Shown here: in pieces, positions 27,701 to 34,932 of the stretch
Position numbering within the stretch: the stretch's first letter is position 1
Layout: every line of letters begins with the position of its first letter
NCBI GenBank assembly: GCA_023254355.1
Contig: JALRLR010000004.1
Coordinates: forward strand, 1-35,342
Length of the DNA stretch: 35,342 bases
From: Candidatus Poseidonia sp.
GTDB lineage: Archaea > Thermoplasmatota > Poseidoniia > Poseidoniales > Poseidoniaceae
Direction of reading: 5' to 3'
Program-made: the position numbers and the translations under genes
Notes under the pieces: model-generated
Database searches by the model: none
Told to the model about the DNA's origin: nothing
What the model saw: only the letters and a program-made list of their open reading frames with translations

Positions 27701-30105
27701 ATGCCGTCGTAGACGTTCTGACAATCATCAACGGCCATGGTCGACAAGGTGTATTTGCACAGGCCGATGTTGGTGCCCGCGTAGAGCGAACCTCCGTCGA
27801 TGGCGAAATCAAAGAATTGTTGAGGTCGCGTTTGCCACGAGCTTCCTTGGCCGAAGTTGGTGGCTTGTTGCCCGTCCCACTTTCGAGCGCCTTGTAGGGT
27901 GCCGATGTACAAATTCGACCCGTCCGATTCGAGGGCGTAAATTTGGTCGGATGGCAACACGCCGCCTCGGTTCGCAGCGGTGAGCGGGGAGAGAATTTCA
28001 CCCGTGCTCATGTCTTTTCGTGCGACGCCGTATCCTTGGAGTCCAAGGTGCAGCACGCTGCCCACCATGGCGACCGGGGCTTCGTTGACGCCGTTTACGC
28101 CCGTTGAGCCCCATGGCTGAAGCCAGGTGTCGTTGGTGATGTCGTAGCGCAACACACCTTGGTTTTCCGTGGCCACGAAGGCTTTGTCACCGAAGAGGGC
28201 GACATCGCCCACAAAGGAGGTCGGCAAACCGTTGGTGGTGTCGTACGAGGTGCATCCGCTGGTGGCTCTGTCAAAGACAACGAACACGCCGCTGTCGAGG
28301 GTCATGACCACCGCATCTTGGTTTACGTCCAGGCTGAGAATGTTCGAGGTTGATGGATAGCATCCGTTGGTCCCGTCGAAGGTCGAAACGACTTGACCGT
28401 TGGCATCGATTTCCTTCACCACGCGTTGGGTTTCCATACCGGCGAACAAGGCGTCGCTGCCCCCTCCGGATGACGGGCCCGTGACCAGGGCGATGACGTT
28501 GTCGTTGAGGGCGGTCCAAGGGGGGAGCCACACGGTGTTGGCAAGGTCGTAGCGCAAGAGGCCGGTTCCGTCCCCCGTACCGATGTAAAGCATGCCGTCC
28601 AATTCAACAACCGCCGTCATGTCGTTGCTTGCCGGCCCGCTGGCCAGCACGAGGTTGTCCTCAAGCAAGGGCGTTTGTCCCGGGACGAGGTGAGCCAGCG
28701 TTCCGCTTCCATCGTCGACCAGCAACGATGTTGAGGGGGGTGCAGCCGGGCCGACCGCATCCCAAACGAGGAGGGATTCACCGTTGCCGGCGAGGTTGAG
28801 GTTCGCCAAGGAGTACGTGGTGGAGAACACCCCGTTGGTGACGTTGTAGGTGTGGATTGAATCGCCGTTGAGAATGTACAACGTGCTGCCGACGCGTTGG
28901 AGGCCACCGATGTCGTTGCTGTTCAGCCAGTTGGCTGATGTCCAGGTGGAAAGCCAAAAGCCAGAGGCGTAATCAAAGCGACCAACTCCGGTGTCGGTCG
29001 AACCGAGCAACAATTGATTGCCGGACACTTCCATGGCCACAACATAGTCGGAATGCAAACTGTTCGCCGTGCTCCATGTCGAGAGGGGCTGGCCATTGGC
29101 GGTGTTGAACCGCAACACGCCTGCGCCAGCGACGGCGGCGTAAACGATGCCGTTGACTTCGGCCATGGCCAGCGCTTCGGTGGGCGTATCGCTGCTCGTC
29201 ACCGAAACTTCAGGGTTCCAAGCGCTGCCCGTCCACGAGTACAGGCCCATGCCATCAGCGGCGAACACGTCTCCGGAGGCGGTGACCAGGAACTTGTCCA
29301 TGGTGGCGGTGCGAAGCGGGGTCTGCACGCTGCTGTCTGTCAACGACAGGGCGCGGAAGGTTCCATCGCCCAGAAGCAGATGAAGGACGTTGTTCCCGTC
29401 AACTTCGAGGTCCACCACACCGCCTTCGGCCGTGTAATCGTAGCCGTCAACGATCATCGGGTCGTTGTTGGCGTGAAGCACCAACAAGCGTTCGGAGGTG
29501 GCCAGGTAGAGCAAGCCGGTTTCGGGGTCGACCACCGAATCGTGAATTTCGAACTCCACCGGCATCAGCGAAACCAAGGCGTCGGAAGGCGCCAGCACTT
29601 CAATGATCATCTCGGTGATTTCAGCATCAGAAGGCAGCGTCCATCCAGCCCCGGAATTGCTGTTGGGGTTCAAGCGTCCGCTGTAGGTGGGTCCTGAGGC
29701 GAAGGCGTTGGCTTCCCCGAGGACCCCGAGACCCCGCCAGTCAAACAGGGACAACCCCATGCCGTTGACGGTCAAGTGTGGACTGTCGATGGTCATGCCG
29801 TTTTGGCCACTGACCCGGAGCTCGAGGGTTACGTTGGACAACTCGGCACCGGGAGCGAAGGACAGGTTCCAGTCGGCCGTGGCTTGTTGGCCAGTCGCGC
29901 TGTTCGCACCGATCGCATCCAATTGCACCCATCCAGTGTCGTTGCTTCCTTGAAGCGGCCACGTGACGCCGCTGGGTTCGGCATGGGCCGAAACCGATGG
30001 CAGCATGGCCATGGGACTCATGGACATCAGCAGCATTAGCATGACCATGCCAATGGCACGCTGCGCTCCGGAAGTGCTGGTGGCCGGTTGGCGGGCCTTG
30101 TTCAT
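21796..30105 (-). CDS. Giant surface-anchored beta-propeller and fibronectin-type protein
   Basis: The 2769-residue protein starts with a signal peptide (hydrophobic about 17-36, cleavage near SAHA-EP). A beta-rich domain with a WRGLG motif covers about 40-180. Then to roughly residue 1700 come many blade-like repeats of the form NGLPxxxVxDVxxxGxxxYxATxxGVxxWD with W and L/V positions as in two-component-regulator propellers (PF07494). Around 1900-2560 are about six fibronectin-III-like domains, several opening with PxDDG and containing VxWxPSxxxDFxxYxVY. One membrane helix (about 2637-2655, LIAAGMLIIILLLLVVVV) is followed by a cytoplasmic tail of about 115 residues, rich in Pro/Ala/Gln and ending in DTSFLDDLL. 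The ATG at 30105 gives a good signal peptide; no ribosome binding site is visible and the promoter geometry fits a leaderless message. Such giants are typical of Poseidoniales; the ligand is unknown. Confidence 0.85.
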   Translation of the reverse strand: MNKARQPATSTSGAQRAIGMVMLMLLMSMSPMAMLPSVSAHAEPSGVTWPLQGSNDTGWVQLDAIGANSATGQQATADWNLSFAPGAELSNVTLELRVSGQNGMTIDSPHLTVNGMGLSLFDWRGLGVLGEANAFASGPTYSGRLNPNSNSGAGWTLPSDAEITEMIIEVLAPSDALVSLMPVEFEIHDSVVDPETGLLYLATSERLLVLHANNDPMIVDGYDYTAEGGVVDLEVDGNNVLHLLLGDGTFRALSLTDSSVQTPLRTATMDKFLVTASGDVFAADGMGLYSWTGSAWNPEVSVTSSDTPTEALAMAEVNGIVYAAVAGAGVLRFNTANGQPLSTWSTANSLHSDYVVAMEVSGNQLLLGSTDTGVGRFDYASGFWLSTWTSANWLNSNDIGGLQRVGSTLYILNGDSIHTYNVTNGVFSTTYSLANLNLAGNGESLLVWDAVGPAAPPSTSLLVDDGSGTLAHLVPGQTPLLEDNLVLASGPASNDMTAVVELDGMLYIGTGDGTGLLRYDLANTVWLPPWTALNDNVIALVTGPSSGGGSDALFAGMETQRVVKEIDANGQVVSTFDGTNGCYPSTSNILSLDVNQDAVVMTLDSGVFVVFDRATSGCTSYDTTNGLPTSFVGDVALFGDKAFVATENQGVLRYDITNDTWLQPWGSTGVNGVNEAPVAMVGSVLHLGLQGYGVARKDMSTGEILSPLTAANRGGVLPSDQIYALESDGSNLYIGTLQGARKWDGQQATNFGQGSSWQTRPQQFFDFAIDGGSLYAGTNIGLCKYTLSTMAVDDCQNVYDGMPNWATYSVGVDATYVYGGTNSGVGLVTKSNFQHDTNWGEGTQTGNAVVEIMGDIAYIGTEGLGVLRYNITSNQWLTPFNEDNGVLDGGNDDVTGLVADIRPNLLWVGGGDGFQLINVTTGAEAYDIETNSVLYNANGDPHDLIVHNNILYYHASTASDEVSRLDLVNFTAPSNLDMGAQVGENGGDIVKMELAGDELLVSVVSGQWWNADGSGGIARWNTVTSTFATNILPTGSIDRVTAYESSNGNTWVAWGELKLELYDANLSLVNSWTSFDLPIRGIVEHNGETLFATESGILRYNETTNQWSSKWEAGNGLPNNAGSVFYELWTDGSNLVVGGVRFSNFGGFIEGVISHRNSAGAWTAYAADSNTNIPDGYPISMEMCGGLLNIAMYNGNGGIARIDLQNASVQSDFDRSQLDGFAPASVACDAQDTLYIGYYNDNQPITRYSYVSNAFLSSLTTSSHNLPSDRVWYDGLAHSGTQLLVGHGIGASGSNVIGGGYSTMVANGATALQAQVYGGGSSVTSFQWQASNSQWLIGQAGGASGYSHVSTLSSSGMQKLVDLPGLVSGQVSAMVANSTHVWAATGGGPQFGVGNGGGSGTGLLQGTFLPNGTVEWQYGWTLPGNTVASDLHLQGTSLYIASNPDGMHKLDTQTRTISAISGSLHGKFDTMHTYNNQLVIGLAGDGGSPPGVQLFDPATDQFGNGRLIAGLPSNIVNGFTDTSSILYIATNGGVGRWNYTTNDWMDSITASNGLPNAIVEDVAAVGNIVYMATPSGVFVWDANSNTGSTLTTNNGLMGNSAWGLVAQTSSSGTTTLLISHDGRGSERPGVSLLDAATNQVVSTHRFDQLPSNTVTSLTVDWWGVHIATAGWPLTHWNASSGDFEDGVAFMQSQYPVHGMFSNGDEVLALGGDDFAMLVEARSTNHNSLQTFRPGNVVGGTLGTNTVWLLTEEGLRGYANGGQYPAMEQSSMRRALPLTLRAMNNGGGINVTDMTHPGMSIQLIDANDPFALDSTMGTPGAHNLLFQNVPIVMTSPVTGAAVWAKSVSLKYDVTLDISNDPALALNLQDAVDNGQLYNNTRHVSLRLYAPSNGTLEARLTYDYVRSDTPVTMEGLVDRPDDGGGALTASWSLVHDEDFARYLVFVNEGPWASAPNELMLLGQTPDKTISLHSRLSADIETANGLPLKDGTDYHAVVVVEYNDGRWGAVSAPFGPASPSDEVPKAPAWATAQAMGSNGDDGDVEVEWARCTALDLAATNIYVGTTLMTDAFGRTPLTTIAPNEGNQSVLSLTPGVPVWIGFTCTDEAGQENLSDMTVVGPVVPTGELNDNEAPAPIEGTVASDVPEDEGGRISVTWNGSSAEDCAFYTVYMRQGNHTANGDMGSIDGFSQAAILNPCDETQIVITSLDGVPLIDGQIYTVGVVAYDVWLNGNTEVVNLVTVTPFQNIVGPGTTPPRITALMAFDHPNDDGTAIDVVWEPSTVDDFASYTVWVSSAPVEDLSSAYAAFGTNPESCGCFSFNKQWIDERTNPIELTLSTALYVPQGGALTEGTPGLIQPGVELFVAVTVHDLKGNVHLTELTQVSVTPVDNQNDNTAPERVTELTLSDRPNDDGSALLLTFGPSSSGDVATYDVYAATYNFDGTVSQQMAPVSTLGRNPSMPVVIDLVAGDAPVIPGQEIWVAVVATDSSGNAYTTLLTMVSGTSTDEGITDPGNYLPDIEKVEVGWSTETDVLVEWQHSVNANVRGYHIYISEEAFTSTDDATMVGQTVSANTFLITPALFEALSNDTAWFVGVVPYDDTVAKTTVEVVKLDPLEVGGTGEPTGDETGQLSLDSLLTGPNLIAAGMLIIILLLLVVVVRSRGNASQRSKSWELQEATWGIQGDWDTPPTMPAPSAPTSAPAPPQGVSTQQANDLYAAANQIQEANFGRQAYQPEQPVLRPQVNQDVLNGLLDEVEPVQKRPQIDTSFLDDLL

Positions 30106-30294
30106 GGGATGAACCGGACTTTCCCCGTATTTGAAACAGGCCCCTAAATGACACAACAACGCATCGCGGCTTCGTGGATTTCGTCGTCAAAAAACGAGCG
30201 ACTGTGGTCAATCATCACCAAGACGGGCCCCAAACCCGCCATCGGGCGCACAACCCTCAAACGCTTTCCCGTTTCCCAACCGATTGGGCTTGCC
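30106..30294. promoter_or_regulatory. Divergent promoter region between the surface protein and malic enzyme
   Basis: The minus-strand box TTTCAAATAC (30136 to 30127) begins about 30 bases before the ATG at 30105, which places the start of transcription at or next to the ATG (leaderless). On the plus strand the same bases read GTATTTGAAA and could drive the malic enzyme with a leader of about 140 bases. An open frame continues upstream of 30295 to an ATG at 30148, but that extension has no resemblance to malic enzymes and is taken as leader. Confidence 0.45.
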
Positions 30295-32619
30295 ATGGCG
30301 ATGAAGAAAAAGGACCGCATGCTTCGAGATGAAGCGCTCCAATACCACGAAGCCGAGCCGCATGGAAAAATCAAGGTGGTCCCCACCAAGCCCCACTCAA
30401 CGGCTCATGAACTGAGCTTGGCGTACTCTCCAGGCGTTGCTTACCCCTGTCTGGAAATTGAGAAGCGACCCGAGGATGCTTACCGTTACACCTCCAAAGG
30501 AAACTTGGTGGCGGTGATTTCCAACGGGACCGCCGTTCTCGGTTTGGGCAACATCGGTGCATTAGCGAGCAAACCGGTCATGGAGGGCAAGGGGTTGCTG
30601 CTCAAGACCTTCGCCGGCATTGACGTGTTTGACATCGAAGTCGATACCGAAGACCCTGAGGAATTCATCAGCACGGTGGTCAACATCTCGAAGACCTTCG
30701 GGGGCATCAACCTCGAAGACATCAAGGCTCCCGAGTGCTTTGAAATTGAACGCCGAATAGCGGAAGCGACCGACATTCCGGTCATGCACGACGATCAACA
30801 CGGTACGGCCATCATTTCCGCCGCAGCCTTGCTGAACGCTGCAGAATTGCAGGGCAAAGCCCTGGCCGACCTCAAGGTCGTCGTCATCGGCGCCGGGGCC
30901 TCCGCCATCGCCTGCGCGAACCATTACGTCGCCATTGGTGTGAAGATGGCCAACATCACGCTTGTTGACAGCCAAGGCATCGTGACCAAGGCGCGCCTCA
31001 AGAACGGCGAATTGAACGAATACAAAGCACCGTTTGCCCACGACCGTCCCGCCGGGGATTTGAGCGATGCACTCAAGGGCGCCGATGTCATGTTGGGCCT
31101 CTCGCGCGGTGGTTTGGTCAGCGGCGACATGGTCGCCAGCATGGCGGACAAACCGATCATTTTCGCTTTGGCGAACCCAACTCCCGAAATTTTGCCCGAA
31201 GAGGTGCTGAAAATTCGAAAGGACGCCATCATCGCCACGGGCCGGTCCGATTATCCCAATCAAGTCAACAACGTGTTGGGTTTCCCTTACATTTTCCGAG
31301 GTGCGTTGGATGTTCGTGCCCGAAACATCACCCAGAACATGAAAATGGCGGCGACCAAAGCCCTGGCGGCCCTCGCCAAGGAACCCGTGCCCGATTACAT
31401 CTCGGCTGCGTACGACGGAGTGGTGATGCAATACGGGCCGGAGTACATCATTCCCAAGCCGTTTGACCGCCGCGTCTTGATTTGGGAAGCGGCCGCTGTG
31501 GCTGAAGCGGCGATTGAGGAGGGCGTTGCTCGCGTGACTTCGGAGGAGTTCAACCTCACCCGATACCGTGAGGAATTGGAGGCACGGTTGGGTGAATCCT
31601 ATTCCGTGATGCGACAGGTCATCAACCAAGTCAAGGGCAAAGGCAAGCGCATCGTGTTCCCCGAAGGAGACAAAGAACCCGTGCTTCGAGCCGCCGCCCA
31701 ACTCGTTGAACAAGACATCTGCCATCCCATCTTGCTCGGTCCCGTTGACCGCATCGACCGGATGGTTGAGGAACTGGGTCTGAACTTCACCTACGAGGCG
31801 TTCGACCCTCGCTACGACGAACGGCGAAAAACGGTGTATGCCAATGCGTTCTTCAAACGGCGACAGCGAAAAGGCATCACGTGGCCTGACGCTGCTCGCT
31901 TGTTGAAAAGCCGCCCTTACTTTGCTGCCCAAATGGTGGCCTCGGGTGACGCCGACGGCTTTGTTGGGGGGGTCAGTCGAAATTATGCCGATGTGTTGCG
32001 TCCTACCTTGGAATTGGTTGGCAAAGCCGACGATGCCCACTGCGTGATTGGCTGCTACATGATGAACGTCAAAGGGCGAACCATCTTCTTGGCCGACGCC
32101 ACGGTCAACGTGTATCCCGACAGCCGGACCTTGGCTGAAATTGCCGTCCAGACGGCGAAGGTGGCGCGCCGATTCGGTGTCGTGCCTCGCGTCGCCATGC
32201 TGTCCTTCTCCAATTTTGGGTCCACTCGAGCTCAACGAAGCGAGCGGATTGAAGATGCGGTTCAGATGGCTCGAACCCTTGACCCCACCCTGATGATCGA
32301 CGGCCCCATGCAAAGCGATACGGCGCTGAATCCGGCCGTCCAAGAGGAATATCCGTTCATGGAGTTGGTGGGGCCGGCCAACGTGTTGGTCCTGCCTAAC
32401 TTGGCCTCCGCGAACATCGCTTACAAGTTGCTTGAGGAATTGGGCGATGCCGAGATGACGGGGCCCATCCTCGAAGGCATGTCGCACCCCGTCCAACTCG
32501 TTGCTCGTCAGGACGGCGTTCGTCACATCGTCAACATGGCCACTATCTGCACGGCCGACGCCCTGCGAAAGGACACCACGTGGGCGACCCTCACGGGCGG
32601 TCAGGACACGTCATCGTAG
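30295..32619 (+). CDS. maeB: NADP-type malic enzyme with C-terminal phosphotransacetylase-like domain (MaeB)
   Basis: The 774-residue enzyme oxidatively decarboxylates malate to pyruvate. From the N-terminus: an [20 protein letters not shown] opening, [63 protein letters not shown], the nucleotide-binding [12 protein letters not shown] and [12 protein letters not shown]. From about residue 440 a phosphate-acetyltransferase-like domain starts ([19 protein letters not shown], later DGFVGGVSR and [12 protein letters not shown]); in MaeB proteins it is thought to be regulatory. The ATG at 30295 gives a length close to E. coli MaeB (759). Its last 19 bases overlap the end of the convergent membrane-protein gene. 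It links the citrate-cycle malate pool to pyruvate and NAD(P)H supply. Confidence 0.92.
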   Translation: MAMKKKDRMLRDEALQYHEAEPHGKIKVVPTKPHSTAHELSLAYSPGVAYPCLEIEKRPEDAYRYTSKGNLVAVISNGTAVLGLGNIGALASKPVMEGKGLLLKTFAGIDVFDIEVDTEDPEEFISTVVNISKTFGGINLEDIKAPECFEIERRIAEATDIPVMHDDQHGTAIISAAALLNAAELQGKALADLKVVVIGAGASAIACANHYVAIGVKMANITLVDSQGIVTKARLKNGELNEYKAPFAHDRPAGDLSDALKGADVMLGLSRGGLVSGDMVASMADKPIIFALANPTPEILPEEVLKIRKDAIIATGRSDYPNQVNNVLGFPYIFRGALDVRARNITQNMKMAATKALAALAKEPVPDYISAAYDGVVMQYGPEYIIPKPFDRRVLIWEAAAVAEAAIEEGVARVTSEEFNLTRYREELEARLGESYSVMRQVINQVKGKGKRIVFPEGDKEPVLRAAAQLVEQDICHPILLGPVDRIDRMVEELGLNFTYEAFDPRYDERRKTVYANAFFKRRQRKGITWPDAARLLKSRPYFAAQMVASGDADGFVGGVSRNYADVLRPTLELVGKADDAHCVIGCYMMNVKGRTIFLADATVNVYPDSRTLAEIAVQTAKVARRFGVVPRVAMLSFSNFGSTRAQRSERIEDAVQMARTLDPTLMIDGPMQSDTALNPAVQEEYPFMELVGPANVLVLPNLASANIAYKLLEELGDAEMTGPILEGMSHPVQLVARQDGVRHIVNMATICTADALRKDTTWATLTGGQDTSS

Positions 32620-33449
32620 CGCAACAACGGACGTTTTGGCCGCCACACGGCTCCGCTCAAGAAGCCCGCACACAAGCCACCGAACAACAGGTTGACCCAT
32701 CCGGTGACGGCGTAGTCGCTCATTCCCCTGAAGATCGGAATCAAGAACGAGGGGACGATGCCCAAGAGGGTCATCCAGAGCAGTTCAGAGCGCACGTTCC
32801 CCCAGCGGTCCGTGGTCGCGGGGACTCGTTTTGCATCACCTTGACGAATCGGGGTCAACGCCAATCGAGCCACCACGTTGGGCAACGGGCGGTCGTGCGG
32901 GACGCTGGTCATCGCCGTGATGTCCATGTCCTTGGGATGAACGGCGATGGCGGCCATGTGATTGGAGGCGGGCCCGAGGATTTCGTTAGGACGCGGTCGT
33001 CCGTCCATCATGGCGCCGAGATTGTTGGACGCTGGCGCATCGGCCAACCGTTCCGTGAGGCTTGGGGCGAGGTTCAGGATGTTTTGGTTGACGGCCGCCC
33101 GCCATTCGCTTTGCGAGAGGGGACGAAGTTCCCACGCCCCTTCCATGGAATCGGTGAGGCCAGCGAAGGTTTCCGTTTGCATCAGGTGATGAGCCAACTC
33201 CATGACATCGTTGGAGGTGAGGTCTTCCATGGGTTCGTCGGGGGCGTCATCGGGGACCGGCGTGCCCATGGCGTGAGCGACGTCTCGCTTCGTCAACGGA
33301 TGAGCCATGACAAAGAACGCCGGAACGCGCGTCTCAAAACACGGTCGCTGTCCGGCGTGCATCCACCCTCCTTTCCGGGTACCGAGGATGACCGAGGTGG
33401 CTTGAACGGGATGAAATTCAAGGCCGTTGAGGGTGGGCGCCAAAGCCAT
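32601..33449 (-). CDS. Degenerate FGE-sulfatase-like protein with C-terminal membrane helices
   Basis: The 282-residue protein has a soluble N-terminal part and two hydrophobic helices near the end (about 225-242 and 250-268). The soluble part weakly follows the formylglycine-generating-enzyme/SUMF fold: [21 protein letters not shown] resembles the pVTnxxf opening, and [14 protein letters not shown] resembles the RLPTEAEWEYA helix. The later [15 protein letters not shown] may stand in for the GNVWEW segment. Active-site cysteines of true FGE are not visible. The ATG at 33449 lies four bases after CGTGA and four bases after the stop of the upstream gene, which fits coupled translation. It could equally be an unrelated membrane protein; the FGE relation is tentative. 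Confidence 0.5.
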   Translation of the reverse strand: MALAPTLNGLEFHPVQATSVILGTRKGGWMHAGQRPCFETRVPAFFVMAHPLTKRDVAHAMGTPVPDDAPDEPMEDLTSNDVMELAHHLMQTETFAGLTDSMEGAWELRPLSQSEWRAAVNQNILNLAPSLTERLADAPASNNLGAMMDGRPRPNEILGPASNHMAAIAVHPKDMDITAMTSVPHDRPLPNVVARLALTPIRQGDAKRVPATTDRWGNVRSELLWMTLLGIVPSFLIPIFRGMSDYAVTGWVNLLFGGLCAGFLSGAVWRPKRPLLRYDDVS

Positions 33450-33453
33450 CAAC

Positions 33454-34146
33454 TCACGCAAGGGAGGCTTCCATCCGTCGGTACCACGCCATGCCAGCGG
33501 GGTGGTCCTCAAGTTGTGAAAATTGAGGGAAGGGCGAAACGGAGCGCATGTATCCGAAGGCGGCGAAATCCACCAAATCCGGCCCTTCGCCTCCAAAGAA
33601 TGGTTGACCGTCATGAGCGTCGGTGAATTCCGTGAGGAGGTCGTGCCAGAGTTGTTTGGGCTTTCGACCGTCGTTCTTCACGCGCTTGCGAGCGATGATG
33701 CCCCACATGATGGGGAACCCCGCCCAGGCGTACAGTCGCTTTGAGAGAAATCCGAATTTTTCCAGTTTTGAGATACGGGTTGTGGTTTTGAGGGCCGAGC
33801 CCAAGGAGCCGTACAAGATGGGCACGGTGGCTTTGGACATGTGGGTGTCCACCCATTCCATCCAGGTGTCGTGTCGCGCTTGGTCACCGGTGTTGGCCAA
33901 CCGTCCTTCGTTGTAGGTGGCGTCAAGGTGTCGCAGGAGCGGTGTGGAATCCACGTGATGGTCGCCGTGTTCGTCGGTGAAGACCGGAACCTTGCCCCAA
34001 TCACCGGCAAACGCGACCTCTTTTCGAATTTTCATCCCGTTCACGCCCACCAATTCCACGTCCAAGTCGAGGTGTTCGATCAGCCCGCGCACCTTCCAAC
34101 AGAAGGGACAGGAATACAACAGGTGCAACTGTGGCGTTTGAGCCAT
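33454..34146 (-). CDS. Glutathione S-transferase/PGES2-like thioredoxin-fold protein
   Basis: The 230-residue protein has an N-terminal glutaredoxin-like domain starting LHLLYSCPFCWKVRGLIEHL. The CPFC motif and the following KVPVFTDE with a cis-Pro are typical, as is DSTPLLRHLDATY, which matches the GSH-binding SxxI position. The C-terminal helical part resembles membrane-associated prostaglandin E synthase 2-type or GST-C domains (GEGPDLVDFAAFGYMRSV). It would act as a thiol oxidoreductase or GST-like enzyme; the true substrate is unknown, and archaea often lack glutathione. The ATG at 34146 is chosen because homology starts there; an ATG at 34188 would overlap the upstream gene. It is the middle gene of a three-gene run. 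Confidence 0.75.
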   Translation of the reverse strand: MAQTPQLHLLYSCPFCWKVRGLIEHLDLDVELVGVNGMKIRKEVAFAGDWGKVPVFTDEHGDHHVDSTPLLRHLDATYNEGRLANTGDQARHDTWMEWVDTHMSKATVPILYGSLGSALKTTTRISKLEKFGFLSKRLYAWAGFPIMWGIIARKRVKNDGRKPKQLWHDLLTEFTDAHDGQPFFGGEGPDLVDFAAFGYMRSVSPFPQFSQLEDHPAGMAWYRRMEASLA

Positions 34147-34171
34147 GGCAATCGCTGTGGGGCGCCCTTCT

Positions 34172-34510
34172 TCAAGCCTCGTTCTCATCGTCTTGGGTGG
34201 GTTTCCACCCTGCTTTCCAAAAAGCGAGGTCGTCCAACCAGCGAATCCATTCCTGGTCGGAAGAGGAGAGAAGACGGAAGGCACGACTCTCCAAACCTTC
34301 CCGGAGCTGAGGTGCCATGTCTCCTCGGTCCACGGCGTCCTTCCATTCGACTTGCATGTGCCGAATTTGCCGCCGGGCTTCCTCGGGGTTGTCAAAGTTC
34401 ATTTCGCAAGCATCCCTCAATTCAGCCAGCCAGGTTCGGGTGTCTTTCAGAATGGGGTCGTTGTTGATGACCCGTTGTTTGGCCTTTCTCCCGAACGGCC
34501 ACCATCCCAT
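34172..34510 (-). CDS. Hypothetical small protein
   Basis: The 112-residue protein starts MGWWPFGRKAKQ and is rich in charged residues and tryptophan, with predicted helices throughout and no membrane segment or known domain. A GGAGG lies two bases before the ATG, so the start is well supported. It is the first gene of a minus-strand run with the GST-like and FGE-like genes and lies 25 bases upstream of the former. Confidence 0.7.
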   Translation of the reverse strand: MGWWPFGRKAKQRVINNDPILKDTRTWLAELRDACEMNFDNPEEARRQIRHMQVEWKDAVDRGDMAPQLREGLESRAFRLLSSSDQEWIRWLDDLAFWKAGWKPTQDDENEA

Positions 34511-34558
34511 GTCCTCCCCTTGGCCTCGTGGTTCATGGAGTTGTTCCTCAGCAACGGC

Positions 34559-34566
34559 TTCAAATC
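34559..34566 (+). promoter_or_regulatory. TATA-like box of rlmH
   Basis: TTCAAATC lies 29 bases before the ATG at 34588. The same box and spacing precede the giant surface-protein gene, and no ribosome binding site is present, so a leaderless message is likely. Confidence 0.4.
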
Positions 34567-34587
34567 AAGGCCCTCGCTCCACCCGCC

Positions 34588-34929
34588 ATGGGCCGTTTGG
34601 TGATTCATAGCCACGGCGTGCCCAAGGAAAAGGCGTACAAACGCTTGATTGAACTCTACGGCGAACGCCTTCAGCCCCGCGGCGTCCGGGTTCAATACCA
34701 TTCCAGCAAGCTCTCGGCTGAGGCTTACCTCGACCGCCTCCACGAGGTCGGCGGAGACTTGATTTTGCTGGACGAGGGTGGCGCTCTGGAAGATTCATTG
34801 ACGTTCGCTGCACGCTACGAAGGGTGGCAGTTGAGCAGTCACACCACGCATCTGGCCCTTGGACCCGCTGCGGGATGGCCTGATGATGAGCGTCTTGCGT
34901 CCGTCCTTCGGCTTTCCCTTCCGCTGACA
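34588..34929 (+). CDS. rlmH: 23S rRNA pseudouridine-1915 N3-methyltransferase RlmH, cut at its 3' end
   Basis: About 114 codons are present. RlmH is a small SPOUT methyltransferase that modifies pseudouridine 1915 of 23S rRNA helix 69. Visible family elements are LILLDEGGALEDSLTFA (the DExGxxxsS.xFA segment), LALGPAAGWPDD (the SAM-binding GxxxG loop) and LRLSLPLT, the SLSxxT strand. The expected ending (HxxxRxxLxEQxYRA) is missing: from about 34911-34932 the reading frame runs into antisense glyS sequence. The truncation is therefore probably caused by the contig joint rather than by mutation. The ATG at 34588 has a TTCAAATC box 29 bases upstream; the longer frame from 34528 has no support. 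Confidence 0.75.
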
Positions 34930-34932
34930 AGA
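34911..34932. other. Chimeric junction between archaeal rlmH and bacterial glyS
   Basis: To the left, plus-strand RlmH homology runs to LRLSLPLT (ending 34929). To the right, minus-strand GlyS homology runs down to GLVSGRES (ending 34911). The two homologies overlap in about 20 bases, and both genes are cut at this spot. Confidence 0.65.

Noticed and set aside
26000-30000. Repeated similar stretches in the giant gene as possible DNA repeats or CRISPR
   Set aside because: Similarity is at protein level (propeller blades), with no regular identical DNA units or spacers.
30148-30294. 49-residue N-terminal extension of the malic enzyme
   Set aside because: Not similar to any MaeB N-terminus; without it the length agrees with the family.
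30562-32526. 654-codon open frame on the minus strand
   Set aside because: Antisense of the strongly conserved malic enzyme; results from high GC and codon bias.
34839-34910. Continuation of the glyS frame left of the junction
   Set aside because: GlyS homology stops at 34911; further codons are antisense of rlmH.
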